From the NCBI RefSeq assembly GCF_018129385.1, contig NZ_JAFCLN010000002.1, positions 310,001 through 374,000 of the forward strand: a stretch of 64,000 bases of DNA, written 5' to 3'. The position numbers and the translations under genes were made by a program. The notes below the pieces were generated by a model that made no database searches, had not been told where the DNA came from, and saw only the letters and a list, made by a program, of their open reading frames with translations. Numbering within the stretch: position 1 is the first letter of the stretch; every line of letters begins with the position of its first letter. Below, piece after piece: positions 51,698-61,442 of the stretch. Origin of the DNA: Bradyrhizobium lablabi (GTDB lineage Bacteria; Pseudomonadota; Alphaproteobacteria; Rhizobiales; Xanthobacteraceae).

Positions 51698-52732
51698 TCA
51701 GGGCGACGGACTCTGCCATGTTCCGGCATCGACGGCGCTGACGGCGCTGCCGGCGACATTAGCATTTCTCAGGGCTTCGATATTGAGGTCGAAGTTTTCG
51801 ATCGGTCGCAGCCGGTCAGGCAAGGCCCGCAGCAATTCCCAAAACTTTTTCGCCTCCGCCTGCGCCTCGGCCATGCTGACCGCCTTGAAGCGAAAACCAT
51901 GGCCGGCCGGCGTCTGCGCAAAGCGGCCGAAATCCGCCGTGATGACGGTTGCGATCTTGGGATAGCCGCCGGTGGTTCCCCGGTCGGGCATCAGCACGAT
52001 CGGCTGGCCGTTGCCAGGCACCTGCACGCTGCCGTTCACGGTGCCGTCGGAAACGATGTTGTGGCCGTGCAGATGTTTGATGCTTGCCCCTTCCAGCCGA
52101 TAGCCCATGCGGTCGCTGGTGGCCGATATCTTCCAGTCGCCGGCCAGAAAGAGCGCTTTCGCTTCATCCGGAAATTCATCGTCCTGCGGACCCATCACCA
52201 CACGGATCGGGCCACCGGCGGCCGCGGGCAACTCGATCCGGCGCTCCGCCGTGCCGCTCGCCGCCTTCACCTGCAACTCATCGCCGGCCTGTAGCGGGCG
52301 GGGATAGGGGCTGCCGAGCCCGGCGCGGGCGTTCACGGCGAGGCTGCCGAACATCAATTCTCCGGCGATGCCGCTCTCGATCGCGAGATAGGAGAACGCG
52401 CCGCCGCGGGCAAAGCCCAGCGTCAATGTCTCTCCGTCAGCCAGCGTCATCGAGGTATCGAATGCGGCAGCTCGCCCGGCGATATCGGCGTTGCGCGTGC
52501 TTCCAGCCAGAGCGACGCGGACGGCGCCGTCGCGCGCCGTGAAGGCCGCGCCGAACGGCCCGATTTCAATCGCCGCCGCCAGCGCCTCATTGCCGACGAG
52601 CGTGTTCGCCGCTGCCAGCGAAAGGCGGTCCATCGCACCGCCCGAGGTCAGGCCATAGCGCTGGGAGCCGGGGCGGCCGCCGTCCTGGACGGAGCTTGCA
52701 GGCCCGATCGAAGCAACGACCAACTTGCTCAT
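51698..52732 (-). CDS. pxpC: 5-oxoprolinase subunit C (KipA / biotin-dependent carboxyltransferase family)
   Basis: The 344-aa protein begins with IGPASSVQDGGRPGSQRYGL and GGAMDRLSLAAANTLVGNE, typical of PxpC/KipA, and contains VVMGPQDDEFPDEAKALFL and IVLMPDRGTTGGYPKIATVI. Earlier annotation names were allophanate hydrolase subunit 2 or KipI antagonist. The start overlaps the pxpB stop by four bases (ATGA, 52729-52732). Confidence 0.93.
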   Translation of the reverse strand: MSKLVVASIGPASSVQDGGRPGSQRYGLTSGGAMDRLSLAAANTLVGNEALAAAIEIGPFGAAFTARDGAVRVALAGSTRNADIAGRAAAFDTSMTLADGETLTLGFARGGAFSYLAIESGIAGELMFGSLAVNARAGLGSPYPRPLQAGDELQVKAASGTAERRIELPAAAGGPIRVVMGPQDDEFPDEAKALFLAGDWKISATSDRMGYRLEGASIKHLHGHNIVSDGTVNGSVQVPGNGQPIVLMPDRGTTGGYPKIATVITADFGRFAQTPAGHGFRFKAVSMAEAQAEAKKFWELLRALPDRLRPIENFDLNIEALRNANVAGSAVSAVDAGTWQSPSP

Positions 52733-53463
52733 GACGGCATCAGCTCGGCGACGATTTCGCCGGCTTCCGCGGCGCGGTCCTGTTCGGCGAAGGTTTTTGC
52801 GTCAATCGGCGAAAACGTAACGCGATCACCGGGTTCCAGCAGGAAGATGGGATCGCGGTGGAACTGGTAGGTGCGCACCGGGGTGCGGCCCAAAAGGTGC
52901 CAGCCGCTGGGACCGGCAAGGCACTGCACGCCGGTCTGTACGCCGCCGATCGAGATCGTGCCTGATGGCGTCATCACCCGCGGGTTCTGCCGGCGCGACA
53001 GGTGCAGCGATTGGTCCAGCCCGCTGAGATAAGACCAGCCCGGTGTGAAGCCGATCATGGCAACGCGGTAATCGCCCGCGACATGCCGTGCCACGATGTC
53101 GTCGGGCGTGGTCCGAAGCGCCTTCGCAACATCCTCCAGATCGATGCCATGCTCGCCGCCATAGGTCACCGGGATGCGCCAGCGCCGCGCCTTCGCCGCC
53201 GAAGGTGCAGGCTTCTGCGCCAGCGCAGTGAGCTTGACGCCGAGCGCATCGAAGGAGATTTTGACGGGATCGTAGTGCACCAGCAGCGAGCGATAGGTCG
53301 GCACGGTTTCCGTCACGCCCGCAATCGGCTCGCCCGCCAGTGCACGGTCGAGCGCCAGCACGCGCAGATTGGCGACCTCATCGATGTTCTTGCTGAATTC
53401 TACCGTGATGGCGCTGTCGCCACTCGGCAAAAGGCGAGGTGGGTTGCTCTGTGGTGCGGCCAT
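52729..53463 (-). CDS. pxpB: 5-oxoprolinase subunit B (KipI family)
   Basis: From ATG 53463 (244 aa) the protein shows RLLPSGDSAITVEFSKNID, VPTYRSLLVHYDP, IPVTYGGEHGIDLEDVA and GFTPGWSYLSGLD, with the C-terminal cyclophilin-like part GVQCLAGPSGWHLLGRTPV. The open frame extends 63 codons further upstream but without family similarity, and AAAGGTC lies just before 53463. It is the first gene of the pxp operon and is divergent from the RraA-like gene. Confidence 0.92.
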   Translation of the reverse strand: MAAPQSNPPRLLPSGDSAITVEFSKNIDEVANLRVLALDRALAGEPIAGVTETVPTYRSLLVHYDPVKISFDALGVKLTALAQKPAPSAAKARRWRIPVTYGGEHGIDLEDVAKALRTTPDDIVARHVAGDYRVAMIGFTPGWSYLSGLDQSLHLSRRQNPRVMTPSGTISIGGVQTGVQCLAGPSGWHLLGRTPVRTYQFHRDPIFLLEPGDRVTFSPIDAKTFAEQDRAAEAGEIVAELMPS

Positions 53464-53676
53464 GACCTTTTCGGACTCGTGCGGGAACAAGGTAGCCTGT
53501 TTTGTGCCGCAGTGGAATCTGCGCGCTGCAAAATGATGTAGCAACTTCAATAAATTAATCCGCATGCCGGTGATAAGGAGAGTTGATCGCGCTTTGCTTC
53601 GGCCTGCCCTTGACGGAAGTAGCGCGCCCCGCAAGATGCGCCCGCCAATCAATCCCTACCGGAGCCGATCTTCCAG

Positions 53677-54375
53677 ATGTCCCTGACCCCTGACGCGATC
53701 GCGACGCTGTCGCGCGTGACCACCGCCACCATCACCACGGTCCTGCTCAAGAAGGGCCTGCGAAACGTCTGGATGCGGGGCGCTCGTCCGCTGCGGCCGG
53801 GTCAGCCGCGCCTGGTCGGACCGGCCTTCACGCTGCGCTTCGTGCCGGCGCGCGAGGATCTGGCAACGCCGGAGTCCTGGTCGTCGCCGATCTCGACCCG
53901 CACCGCGATCGAAGCCATGCCGGCCGGATGCATCGCCGTGGTCGACGCGATGGGCGTCAAGGACGCCGGCATCTTCGGCGACATTCTCTGCGCGCGCATG
54001 GTCAAGCGCGGCGTCACCGCGCTGGTCACCGATGGCGTCGTGCGCGACGTCGAGGGCGTGCTCGGCACCAACCTGCCGGTGTGGTGCGACGGCTATGCGG
54101 CGCCGCCGTCGGTTGCCGGGCTGACCTTCGTCGGCTGGGGCGAGCCGATCGGCTGCGGCGGCGTCGCCGTCTTCCCCAATGACGTGATCGTCGCCGACCA
54201 GGATGGTGTGGTGCTGATCCCGCAAGCGATGCTCGAGCATGTCCTGGCTGAAGGACCCGAGCAGGAACGGATGGAAGCCTGGATCGTCAACGAGGTGAAC
54301 AACGGGGCGGTGCTGCCCGGCCTCTATCCCATGAATGCCGAGACCAAGGCGCGCTACGCGGCAACCAAGAAATAA
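53677..54375 (+). CDS. RraA-like / HMG aldolase-family protein
   Basis: The 232-aa protein has the RraA fold signatures: VTTATITTVLLKKG, LVGPAFTLRFVPARED, GCIAVVDAMGVKDAGIFGDI, and the active-site type stretch VKRGVTALVTDGVVRDVEGV followed by PNDVIVADQDGVVLIP. Family members are either RNase E inhibitors or, more often in this clade, 4-hydroxy-4-methyl-2-oxoglutarate/oxaloacetate aldolases; GD-x-DG-type residues are present. The downstream cupin gene 24 bp away suggests a metabolic role. Confidence 0.85.
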   Translation: MSLTPDAIATLSRVTTATITTVLLKKGLRNVWMRGARPLRPGQPRLVGPAFTLRFVPAREDLATPESWSSPISTRTAIEAMPAGCIAVVDAMGVKDAGIFGDILCARMVKRGVTALVTDGVVRDVEGVLGTNLPVWCDGYAAPPSVAGLTFVGWGEPIGCGGVAVFPNDVIVADQDGVVLIPQAMLEHVLAEGPEQERMEAWIVNEVNNGAVLPGLYPMNAETKARYAATKK

Positions 54376-54398
54376 CATCAACAACGAGAGGTAACTCC

Positions 54399-54806
54399 AT
54401 GCAGATCCACTTTGCGGGTACCCGGCCGACCCGCCGGGCGCCGGCCGAATCGTTCACCGGGACGGTGCTACAGGACCCCATCATCGTCGCCGAAGCTCCG
54501 GCGCGGGTGGCGTCCAACCGGGTTTCCTTTGAACCCGGCGCGCGCACGGCATGGCATACCCATCCGCTCGGGCAGACACTCTATGTGATCTCGGGCGTCG
54601 GCCGGGTGCAGGCGGTGGGCGGCCCGGTGCGTGAAATCCGCCCCGGCGACGTCGTATGGATTCCGCCGGGCGAGAAGCATTGGCACGGCGCCGCGCCGAA
54701 CAACGCGATGACCCACATCGCCATGCAGGAAGCGCTCGACGGCAGCTACGTGACGTGGATGGAGCAGGTCACCGACGCCGAGTACAACGTCGCGCCGAGT
54801 GGCTAG
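54399..54806 (+). CDS. Cupin-domain protein (135 aa)
   Basis: The small beta-barrel has both cupin motifs: PGARTAWHTHPLGQTLYVIS (metal ligands His and Gln/Glu region) and GDVVWIPPGEKHWHGAAPN (His). It is similar to carboxymuconolactone-associated or aldolase-linked cupins. GAGAGG precedes the start. It shares an operon with the RraA-like gene; function not assignable beyond metal-binding cupin. Confidence 0.88.
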   Translation: MQIHFAGTRPTRRAPAESFTGTVLQDPIIVAEAPARVASNRVSFEPGARTAWHTHPLGQTLYVISGVGRVQAVGGPVREIRPGDVVWIPPGEKHWHGAAPNNAMTHIAMQEALDGSYVTWMEQVTDAEYNVAPSG

Positions 54807-54811
54807 CGCCA

Positions 54812-55171
54812 TCAGATCTTCTGCGCCGTCCAGGTGCCCGAGCACATCGCCGCGCGCCAGGTGCCGGAGCCGGACGATCCGCTGAGCTGGCCGTTGCCGA
54901 CCGCGCGCTTCATGCCGCTGGTCAAGGTGACGCTGATGCTGCCCGCCTCGGCAACGCGGCCGGATGCCGTGACCGCCGCATTGCTGGAGGCGACGCGGCC
55001 ATTGCTGATGCCGATCGAGACCGACGCACCATTGGTGCAGGCGGAATTCGACGAGGAGATACGAACATTCCATTCGCCGTCGAATGTCGCCGCCCTGGCG
55101 GGCGCGGCGGCGAACAGAACGGCTGAAAGCATGAGGCCTGCGACGAGAGAGTTGCTGCGAGCGTTTTCCAT
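54812..55171 (-). CDS. Exported Ser/Gly-rich protein of unknown function (119 aa)
   Basis: AAGGGGAAGGTC precedes ATG 55171. A signal peptide (SLVAGLMLSAVLFAAAPARA, cleavage before ATFDG) leads to a beta-rich domain: FDGEWNVRISSSNSAC, VSIGISNGRVASSN, GSGTWRAAMCSGTWTAQ. The strand-turn pattern with GxW is like small lipocalin-like or DUF-type periplasmic domains. Two cysteines may pair. It is convergent with the cupin gene, 5 bp apart. Confidence 0.7.
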   Translation of the reverse strand: MENARSNSLVAGLMLSAVLFAAAPARAATFDGEWNVRISSSNSACTNGASVSIGISNGRVASSNAAVTASGRVAEAGSISVTLTSGMKRAVGNGQLSGSSGSGTWRAAMCSGTWTAQKI

Positions 55172-55307
55172 GACCTTCCCCTTGTTCGATGCCGTCACTG
55201 TCTCACGGCGGCACAGGGGGAACCGTGATGGCTGTCACGTGCAGATGCCTCGGCCCGAATGCCACACGCGGCCCGATGCGACCTGCCTCACATTGAGCCG
55301 CAAACGC

Positions 55308-55336
55308 AAAAGCCCCGCCGAACGGGCGGGGCTTTT
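55308..55336 (-). terminator. Intrinsic terminator for the DUF2147-type gene
   Basis: AAAAGCCCCGCC (55308-55319) pairs exactly with GGCGGGGCTTTT (55325-55336) around GAACG. On the minus strand the stem ends in TTTT and continues GCGTTTG. It lies 21 bp past the stop at 55358. Confidence 0.9.
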
Positions 55337-55357
55337 CATTCGAAAGGGTGCGAACGC

Positions 55358-56176
55358 TCAGTTCACACGTGTCCAGGTCTGGCCACCGCAGAACATGCCA
55401 CCGAAGGCGCAGCCCTGGACGCGCAGGGTGTCAGTCCCCTTCATGGCGATGGTGGAATCGTAGGTGCTGCCGGAATTCGGATCGAGGATACGTCCGCTCC
55501 ATTTGTCCTTGCCCGGCCTCATGTTGATCAGGACCTGCTCGCCATTCTGGTTCGATTTCTTGTCGACCGCATAGCCGCACAGGTTGGGGCCGCATTGCTC
55601 GATACGGACCTTGCCTTCCTTCTCTTCGGTCAGCCACACGCCGATCGGTGAGTTCGAGAGCTGCACCGGGGCCGGCTTGGGAGCTGGAGCAGGCGCCGGC
55701 GGTACGGCAGCGACAGCTGGCGCAGGGGCCGGGGCTGGCGCAGGCGGAACGGCAGGGGTGGCATCCTGCTGCACCGGCGGCGGGCTCGGCGGAGCAGCGG
55801 CCTGGGTATCGGCCGGCGGTACGGCCGCGGTCGCCGTCGACGGCTCGGTCGAAGGTGGAGGCACCGGCGGCAACGCCGCTGCGGGCTCCGCAGGGGCGAC
55901 GGTGGCCAGCGGCGCAGCCGGCGGCACCGCAGGCAGAGCCTGTGGCTGGGGCTGCGGATCGGTCTTGGCTTGCTGAGACGGTTGCTTGGCCGGGCGGTCG
56001 CTCTCATCCTTCTTCGAGCGCTTCTCCTTGCGGGTATTGTCGTAGACGCCGGGGATCTGCACCGTCCCGCGGTCGGGATCGATGCGGATGGTCTTCCCGC
56101 CATATTCGAAACTGTATTGCGCCTGCGCCGCTGTGCTCGCCAGCAAGAGCGCGGCAATCGCCAAGAGCTTCTTCAT
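55358..56176 (-). CDS. Exported DUF2147-domain protein with Pro/Ala-rich linker
   Basis: The 272-aa protein has a signal peptide (KLLAIAALLLASTAAQAQ), a short conserved start (YSFEYGGKTIRIDPDRGTVQ), a low-complexity Pro/Ala/Gln linker of about 120 residues, and a C-terminal DUF2147 domain: SPIGVWLTEEKEGKVRIEQC, GPNLCGYAVDKK, WSGRILDPNSGSTYDSTI and GCAFGGMFCGGQTW. DUF2147 proteins are small calycin-like periplasmic proteins of unknown function. A terminator follows directly. Confidence 0.85.
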   Translation of the reverse strand: MKKLLAIAALLLASTAAQAQYSFEYGGKTIRIDPDRGTVQIPGVYDNTRKEKRSKKDESDRPAKQPSQQAKTDPQPQPQALPAVPPAAPLATVAPAEPAAALPPVPPPSTEPSTATAAVPPADTQAAAPPSPPPVQQDATPAVPPAPAPAPAPAVAAVPPAPAPAPKPAPVQLSNSPIGVWLTEEKEGKVRIEQCGPNLCGYAVDKKSNQNGEQVLINMRPGKDKWSGRILDPNSGSTYDSTIAMKGTDTLRVQGCAFGGMFCGGQTWTRVN

Positions 56177-56358
56177 GACAGTCTCCTGAGCAGGGAGGGT
56201 CCCGCCGAAATTCCTAGCCTTCGGCCATCGGTCGCAACGTGACCTGGATCACTTTCAAATCATAAGTCGTAGGCCGGCAACTTCGGTTCAAACCCAACGG
56301 CCGTCAGTGTAATTTGAGCCTGAAAGACGGTCAATTTCGCGCGAAAACTGCGCTGCAA

Positions 56359-56784
56359 TTACGCTTCGGAACTGTCCTTGCGGGCGGTGCTTCGGCCGGT
56401 CATATCGCTTCGCAAACTATCAAAGCGCTGGCGCGCCTCACGTTCACGATCGTCAACGAATTTGATCGCCGCATCCCGGCTCATCGGTCCGGTCGTCACT
56501 TTCGCAGAACCGTCGCCGATCGTCTCATCGACGTAAAAATGGCCGTCTTCAGCGCGGCGCGCCATCCATTTGAAACGGATCGAGGCGATCGGACCGGGTC
56601 CAACCTTGCTGTAGCCGTCGGCTTCGATGTGCTCCGGGGCCGGCGGCCTTTCTTCGACAGCCGGCTTTTCTTCGACGGCCGCCTCTACGGCTTCGCGCGG
56701 CAGCGGCGGCGGTTTCGCCTCGGGCTTGTCCAAAATGCTGGCAATGGCAGCCAGCGCGTGGTCGGTCGGGTCGCCTTGGCTCAC
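56359..56784 (-). CDS. Hypothetical soluble protein (141 aa)
   Basis: No signal peptide is visible. An acidic N-terminal third (AIASILDKPEAKPPPLPREA and a Glu/Pro-rich stretch) leads to a compact region RFKWMARRAEDGHFYVDETI, SRDAAIKFVDDREREARQRF. This layout occurs in hypothetical proteins of Bradyrhizobium; I can assign no function. It lies 182 bp before the DUF2147 gene on the same strand. Confidence 0.65.
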   Translation of the reverse strand: MSQGDPTDHALAAIASILDKPEAKPPPLPREAVEAAVEEKPAVEERPPAPEHIEADGYSKVGPGPIASIRFKWMARRAEDGHFYVDETIGDGSAKVTTGPMSRDAAIKFVDDREREARQRFDSLRSDMTGRSTARKDSSEA

Positions 56785-56903
56785 GATCAGGCCTCCGCAT
56801 CAAATTCCGTCAGCGGAATCGGTGTCCCTCAGCCGCCCGGTTCCCCATTCCTTGGCTGAGAATACGGCAAAGTCTTGTCACAATTGGGAAAACGCCCCTG
56901 AGC

Positions 56904-58328
56904 TTACGCACATACCGCCGGCAGTCTGTCCTTCCAGGGGCGTTCTCGCTCGACCTCACCCGCGAGGCGGAAGAGGGTCCCTTCGTCGCCTAACTTTGCC
57001 GAGAACATCATGCCGAGCGGCAGGCCGGCCTTATTCCACGCCAGCGGCACTGACATCGCGGGCTGGCCGGACATGTTGAACATGGAAGTTGCGGGCATGT
57101 AGCGGCGCAGGATCGGACCGATATGCGAGAGATCGCTCGACATCGTGTTGAGCTCTCCGATCTTCACCGGCGGCGCGCACAGGGTCGGACAGAGGAAGAC
57201 GTCGCAGGTTTCGAAGAACTCGGCGAGCGCGCGAGCAATGCGGAACGCGTCGAGTTGAGCCGCAACATAGTCGGTTGCGCTGCTCTTCTGTGCGTTCCGG
57301 CTCATGGCCATGGTCATGATTTCGAAATCGTCCGTCGTCATCGGCCGGCCGAAAGCTGCCTCGGCCATGCGAACGGTAAGCGCCGTGTTGGCGCCGACAA
57401 TGACGGCCATGACGGCGGCGGGATCGGCCGGCAGCGCCGGCGCGCGCTCTTCGACATGGTGGCTGAGTTTGCCGAGCATCGCGGCCACGTCACGCACGGC
57501 CGCGGCGATTTCAGGATCGATCGCATCGCCATAAGGCGAGCGGTCGGTGAAGGCGATGCGCAGACGACCGGGATCGCGAGTAACCTCCTGCGAGAACGGC
57601 CGCTCCGGCGGCGGCGCCACGTAGAGGCTCGTCGTCTCCGGCCCGTGGATCGCGTCCATCATGACCGCGCTGTCGCGCACGCTGATGCTGACGACATGGC
57701 CGCCCGAGAACCCGCCCCAGCCTTCGCCGCGATCGGGGCCGAGCGGGTTGCGCGCCCGCGTCGGCTTCATGCCGAACACGCCGGAGGCGGAAGCGGGGAT
57801 GCGGATCGAGCCGCCGCCATCGCTGGCATGCGCCATCGGCAGGATGCGCGCGGCGACCGCCGCTGCGGCGCCGCCCGACGATCCTCCGGACGAATGCTCG
57901 AGATTCCAGGGATTGCGGGTCGGGCCGAACAGGCGTGATTCCGTGGTCGGCATCAGCCCAAATTCGGGACTGGAACTCTTGCCGAAGATGGCAAGGCCGG
58001 TGTCGAGGAAACGCTGGGTGAGGGTGCCGGAATGATCGGCGACGCTGTTACGATAGACGCTGGCGCCGAAGGTCGTGACGGTCCCTTGCAGCAGATCGAG
58101 GTCCTTGAGCAGGAACGGGACGCCGGTGAAGGGGCCGTCGGGCAAGCCCTTGTCGATCTGCTTTTTGGCGTAGTCGTAGTGCTTGACCACGACAGCGTTG
58201 ATCTGCGGATCGACCTTTGTGGTGCGCGCGATGGCCTCGTCCAGCAATTCGTTTGCGCTCACCTGTTTCTTGCGGACGAGCTCGGCAAGCCCGACCGCGT
58301 CAAAACTGCCGTATTCCTTGAAGGCCAT
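56904..58328 (-). CDS. Amidase-signature family hydrolase
   Basis: The 474-aa enzyme carries the amidase signature: the catalytic Lys in GVPFLLKDLD near residue 74 and the Gly/Ser-rich EHSSGGSSGGAAAAVAA near 145 with the cis-Ser and nucleophile Ser (IRIPASASGVFGMKPT). It hydrolyses an amide of unknown identity. The ATG at 58328 starts MAFKEYGSFDAVGLAELV, the usual family opening. It is the last gene of an operon with a 2-hydroxyacid dehydrogenase and a sugar-type ABC importer, which suggests catabolism of an amide-containing carbon compound. Confidence 0.9.
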   Translation of the reverse strand: MAFKEYGSFDAVGLAELVRKKQVSANELLDEAIARTTKVDPQINAVVVKHYDYAKKQIDKGLPDGPFTGVPFLLKDLDLLQGTVTTFGASVYRNSVADHSGTLTQRFLDTGLAIFGKSSSPEFGLMPTTESRLFGPTRNPWNLEHSSGGSSGGAAAAVAARILPMAHASDGGGSIRIPASASGVFGMKPTRARNPLGPDRGEGWGGFSGGHVVSISVRDSAVMMDAIHGPETTSLYVAPPPERPFSQEVTRDPGRLRIAFTDRSPYGDAIDPEIAAAVRDVAAMLGKLSHHVEERAPALPADPAAVMAVIVGANTALTVRMAEAAFGRPMTTDDFEIMTMAMSRNAQKSSATDYVAAQLDAFRIARALAEFFETCDVFLCPTLCAPPVKIGELNTMSSDLSHIGPILRRYMPATSMFNMSGQPAMSVPLAWNKAGLPLGMMFSAKLGDEGTLFRLAGEVERERPWKDRLPAVCA

Positions 58329-58400
58329 GGGACACCTGCTGAAGAGGCGCAGCGTCGCCGTCGGATTGGCGACGCTCCAATGGAAACGATCGGTCAAAGA

Positions 58401-59390
58401 TCAGCCGAGCACGTCCTGATTGATGACGTTCTGACGGATCGGCTCGCCGTCGAGCGCACTGAGGATGTTGCGGGCGGTCTGCTCGCTCATGCGGTCGACC
58501 GCTTCCCGCGTCACGCCGGCCACGTGCGGCGCCATGATGACGTTGGGAAGGCTGAACAGCGAATGGCCGGCCGGCGGCGGCTCCTGCTCGAACACGTCTA
58601 GTCCGGCGCCCGCCAGCTTGCCCGATGCCAGCGCGTCATACAGCGCCTTCTCGTCGACGATGCCGCCGCGGGCGGTATTGATCAAATAGGCCGTCGGCTT
58701 CATCAGCTTTATCCGCGCCGCATTGAACATCCCGACCGTTTCAGGATTCTTCGGGCAGTGGATGCTGACAAAATCGGCGCGCGGCAGCACGGCATCGAGA
58801 CTGCTGACCGGCTCGCATCCGGCGGCCTTGATGTCGGCGGCGGTCTTGTAGGGGTCGTAGACCAGGACGTTCATTTCCATGGCAAGGCACCGCCTGGCGG
58901 TGCGGGTGCCGATGCGGCCGAAGCCCACGATCAGCACGGTCTTGCCGAAGAGATCGTAGGGCAGCATGCCAAGCCTCGCCGCCCAGTTGTTGTCCTTGAC
59001 GCAGGCGTGCATCTCGACCGCGCGCTTGGCGAGCGTGAGCATCATGAACAGGGCCTGCTCGGCAACCGACGGCGAGTTCGCAGTGCCCGCCACCATCAGC
59101 GGCACCCTGCGCTTGCTCAAGGCGGGGACGTCGACGGCATCGAAGCCGACGCCGATCCGGGTCACGACCTTCATGTCGCCGGAAGCCTCGAGCTCGATTT
59201 CGCCGAAACGGGTGGCTCCCAACGCGACGCCGTGCACCGGCGCATGCTCGCGCAGCTTGGCCTGAAAATCCCCGGCCGAGATCATGTTGGAGAATTCGAC
59301 CATCTCGATGTCGTCGCGTTCGCCGAGAAGCGTGCGGCCGGCCTGCGAGAACGATTCTGTGATGAAAATCTTCTTCTTGTTGGACGCCAT
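58401..59390 (-). CDS. D-2-hydroxyacid dehydrogenase family protein
   Basis: The 329-aa protein has the NAD-binding core TVLIVGFGRIGTRTARRC near residue 150, the active-site Arg in LINTARGGIVDEKAL, Glu in DVFEQEPPP and His in PHVAGVTREA. This is the D-3-phosphoglycerate-dehydrogenase-like group without the regulatory ACT domain. Substrate is unknown. It lies 28 bp after the ABC ATPase gene and 72 bp before the amidase on the same strand. Confidence 0.92.
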   Translation of the reverse strand: MASNKKKIFITESFSQAGRTLLGERDDIEMVEFSNMISAGDFQAKLREHAPVHGVALGATRFGEIELEASGDMKVVTRIGVGFDAVDVPALSKRRVPLMVAGTANSPSVAEQALFMMLTLAKRAVEMHACVKDNNWAARLGMLPYDLFGKTVLIVGFGRIGTRTARRCLAMEMNVLVYDPYKTAADIKAAGCEPVSSLDAVLPRADFVSIHCPKNPETVGMFNAARIKLMKPTAYLINTARGGIVDEKALYDALASGKLAGAGLDVFEQEPPPAGHSLFSLPNVIMAPHVAGVTREAVDRMSEQTARNILSALDGEPIRQNVINQDVLG

Positions 59391-59418
59391 TTCCTGCCCT
59401 GGTGATGCCTGCGCGCCG

Positions 59419-60519
59419 TCAAAGGACGGCGCCGGTCACCTCGTTTAGCAAATGCATATTGTTGAGGTCCATCGCCAAACGCATGGGAGCTCCGTCCTGC
59501 GCGCCTGCATTGGGATTGACGCGGCCGCAGACCTGCGCGCCGTGCAATGGGAAGTAAACCAGCGTTTCCATGCCCATCGGCTCGGTGACGTCGAGGACGG
59601 CGTCGAAGGGCTCGACGCCGGACTCCGCATGCGCGCTCGCCTCGGTGACGTGCTCCGGGCGGATGCCGAGCAGCAATTTGTCGGTACGCGGAATTTTCTG
59701 GTAGCGCGCCGCACGGGCCGCCGGCAGCGGGAAGGCGATCCTGTCGCTGAGGCGTATCTGCGGCTTGCCGCCGGCATCCTCTATCTGGCACGGAATAAAG
59801 TTCATCGCCGGCGAGCCGATGAAGCTGGCGACGAACCGGGTGGCGGGACTGTGATATAGCTCGGTCGGCGTGCCGATCTGCTCGATGCGGCCATGATTCA
59901 TGACCACCACCCGGTCGGCGAGCGTCATCGCCTCGACCTGGTCGTGGGTCACGTAAACCGTTGTCGTGCGCACCTTCTGGTGCACCTTCTTGATCTCGAT
60001 CCGCATCTGCACGCGCAGCTTGGCGTCGAGATTGGACAGCGGTTCGTCGAACAGGAAGACCTTCGGGTTGCGCACGATGGCGCGGCCCATGGCGACGCGC
60101 TGGCGCTGGCCGCCGGAAAGCTGCTTCGGCTTGCGGTCGATCAACTCGCTGATGTCGAGCATGCGCGCGGCCTCGTCGACGCGCGCCTTGATCTCGGCCT
60201 TCGGGTAGCGCTTCAGGCGCAGGCCGAACGACATGTTTTCGGCGACCGTCATGTGCGGATAGAGCGCGTAGTTCTGGAACACCATCGCGATGTCACGGTC
60301 CTTCGGCGGCACGTCGTTGACGACGTCGCCGCCGATCATGATGTCGCCGTCGGAGATGTCCTCGAGCCCGGCGATCATCCGCAGCGTGGTGGACTTGCCG
60401 CAGCCGGACGGGCCGACGAGAACCACGAACTCATGGTCGGCGATATCGAGATCGATGCCGCGCACCGCCTCGACTTCGTCGTAGCGCTTCACAACCTTAC
60501 GCAGATTCACTTCGGCCAT
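59419..60519 (-). CDS. Sugar-type ABC transporter ATPase (UgpC/MalK family)
   Basis: The 366-aa ATPase has Walker [12 protein letters not shown]-loop [11 protein letters not shown], signature [14 protein letters not shown], Walker [13 protein letters not shown] and switch His in [10 protein letters not shown], plus the C-terminal OB-fold regulatory domain of MalK/UgpC proteins (IRPEHVTEA). It powers uptake with the two permeases and binding protein upstream. The ATG at 60519 is preferred; a TTG five codons upstream overlaps the permease stop. Confidence 0.95.
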   Translation of the reverse strand: MAEVNLRKVVKRYDEVEAVRGIDLDIADHEFVVLVGPSGCGKSTTLRMIAGLEDISDGDIMIGGDVVNDVPPKDRDIAMVFQNYALYPHMTVAENMSFGLRLKRYPKAEIKARVDEAARMLDISELIDRKPKQLSGGQRQRVAMGRAIVRNPKVFLFDEPLSNLDAKLRVQMRIEIKKVHQKVRTTTVYVTHDQVEAMTLADRVVVMNHGRIEQIGTPTELYHSPATRFVASFIGSPAMNFIPCQIEDAGGKPQIRLSDRIAFPLPAARAARYQKIPRTDKLLLGIRPEHVTEASAHAESGVEPFDAVLDVTEPMGMETLVYFPLHGAQVCGRVNPNAGAQDGAPMRLAMDLNNMHLLNEVTGAVL

Positions 60520-60530
60520 GAGTACAGTCC

Positions 60531-61442
60531 TCAACCCTTTGTCGCACCGGCGGTCAGGCCGGCAATGTAATAGTCCATCAGGAAGGCATAGATGATCAGC
60601 GGCGGTGCGGCGCCGAGCAGAGCGCCGGTCATGATCTGTCCCCAGTTGAACACGTCGCCCTTGATCAGGGTGGTGATGATGCCGACCGGCATCACGAGCT
60701 GATCGGTCGAAGTGGTGAACACCAGCGGATAGAGGAACTGCGCCCAGGAGACCGTGAAGGCAAAGATCGTCGCCGCGATCAGACCGGGCAATGCCACGGG
60801 GATGAAGATACGGGTCAGCGTCTGGAACCAGGAGGCGCCGTCGATGATGGCGGCTTCATCCAGCTCCTTCGGGATCGAGGCAAAATAGCCGATCATGATC
60901 CAGGTGCAGAACGGCACCGTCAGGGTCGGATAGATGAACAGCAGCACATACCAGCGGTTGATCAGCTGGATTCCCGTCCAGTCGCCGATCACCACGAACA
61001 TCTTGAACAGCGGAATGAAGAGCAGCGTCTCGGGAATGAGATAGGTCAGGAAGACGCCGGTGCCGAGAACCGTCGACCCCCAGAAGCGCATCCTCGACAA
61101 GGCAAAGGCCGCCGGCACCGAGATCAGCATGGTGATGCTGACGACGAAGATGGAGACGATCGCCGAGTTCCAGAAGAAGCGCAGGAACTGGTTCGAGGTG
61201 AGGAGGGCAATGTAGTTGTCGAGTGTCGGGTGGAAGACCCACCATGGATTGGTTGCCGCCGAAATCTCCGCGCTGGTCTTCAGCGAGGTGATGAGCATGT
61301 AGATCGGGGGCGTCAGGAAGAAGATCGCGAAGATCACCAGGAAGAAATAGGACCAGCGCAGCGCCCAGGCCCGGTCGCGGCTCATGCTGCCGTATTTGGT
61401 CTTGCGGGTCGGTCCGGCCTTGTCGATCGTGATCGTGGTCAT
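60531..61442 (-). CDS. ABC sugar transporter permease (MalG-like)
   Basis: The 303-aa inner-membrane protein has six predicted helices and the ATPase-contact EAA loop [20 protein letters not shown], with [18 protein letters not shown] after it. It is one of two permeases of the importer encoded at 59419-63829. Its start overlaps the stop of the other permease by one base. Confidence 0.95.
   Translation of the reverse strand: MTTITIDKAGPTRKTKYGSMSRDRAWALRWSYFFLVIFAIFFLTPPIYMLITSLKTSAEISAATNPWWVFHPTLDNYIALLTSNQFLRFFWNSAIVSIFVVSITMLISVPAAFALSRMRFWGSTVLGTGVFLTYLIPETLLFIPLFKMFVVIGDWTGIQLINRWYVLLFIYPTLTVPFCTWIMIGYFASIPKELDEAAIIDGASWFQTLTRIFIPVALPGLIAATIFAFTVSWAQFLYPLVFTTSTDQLVMPVGIITTLIKGDVFNWGQIMTGALLGAAPPLIIYAFLMDYYIAGLTAGATKG

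Noticed and set aside
55640..55980. Simple-sequence GC-rich tract
   Set aside because: It is the coding sequence of the Pro/Ala-rich linker of the DUF2147-type protein, not a separate repeat element.
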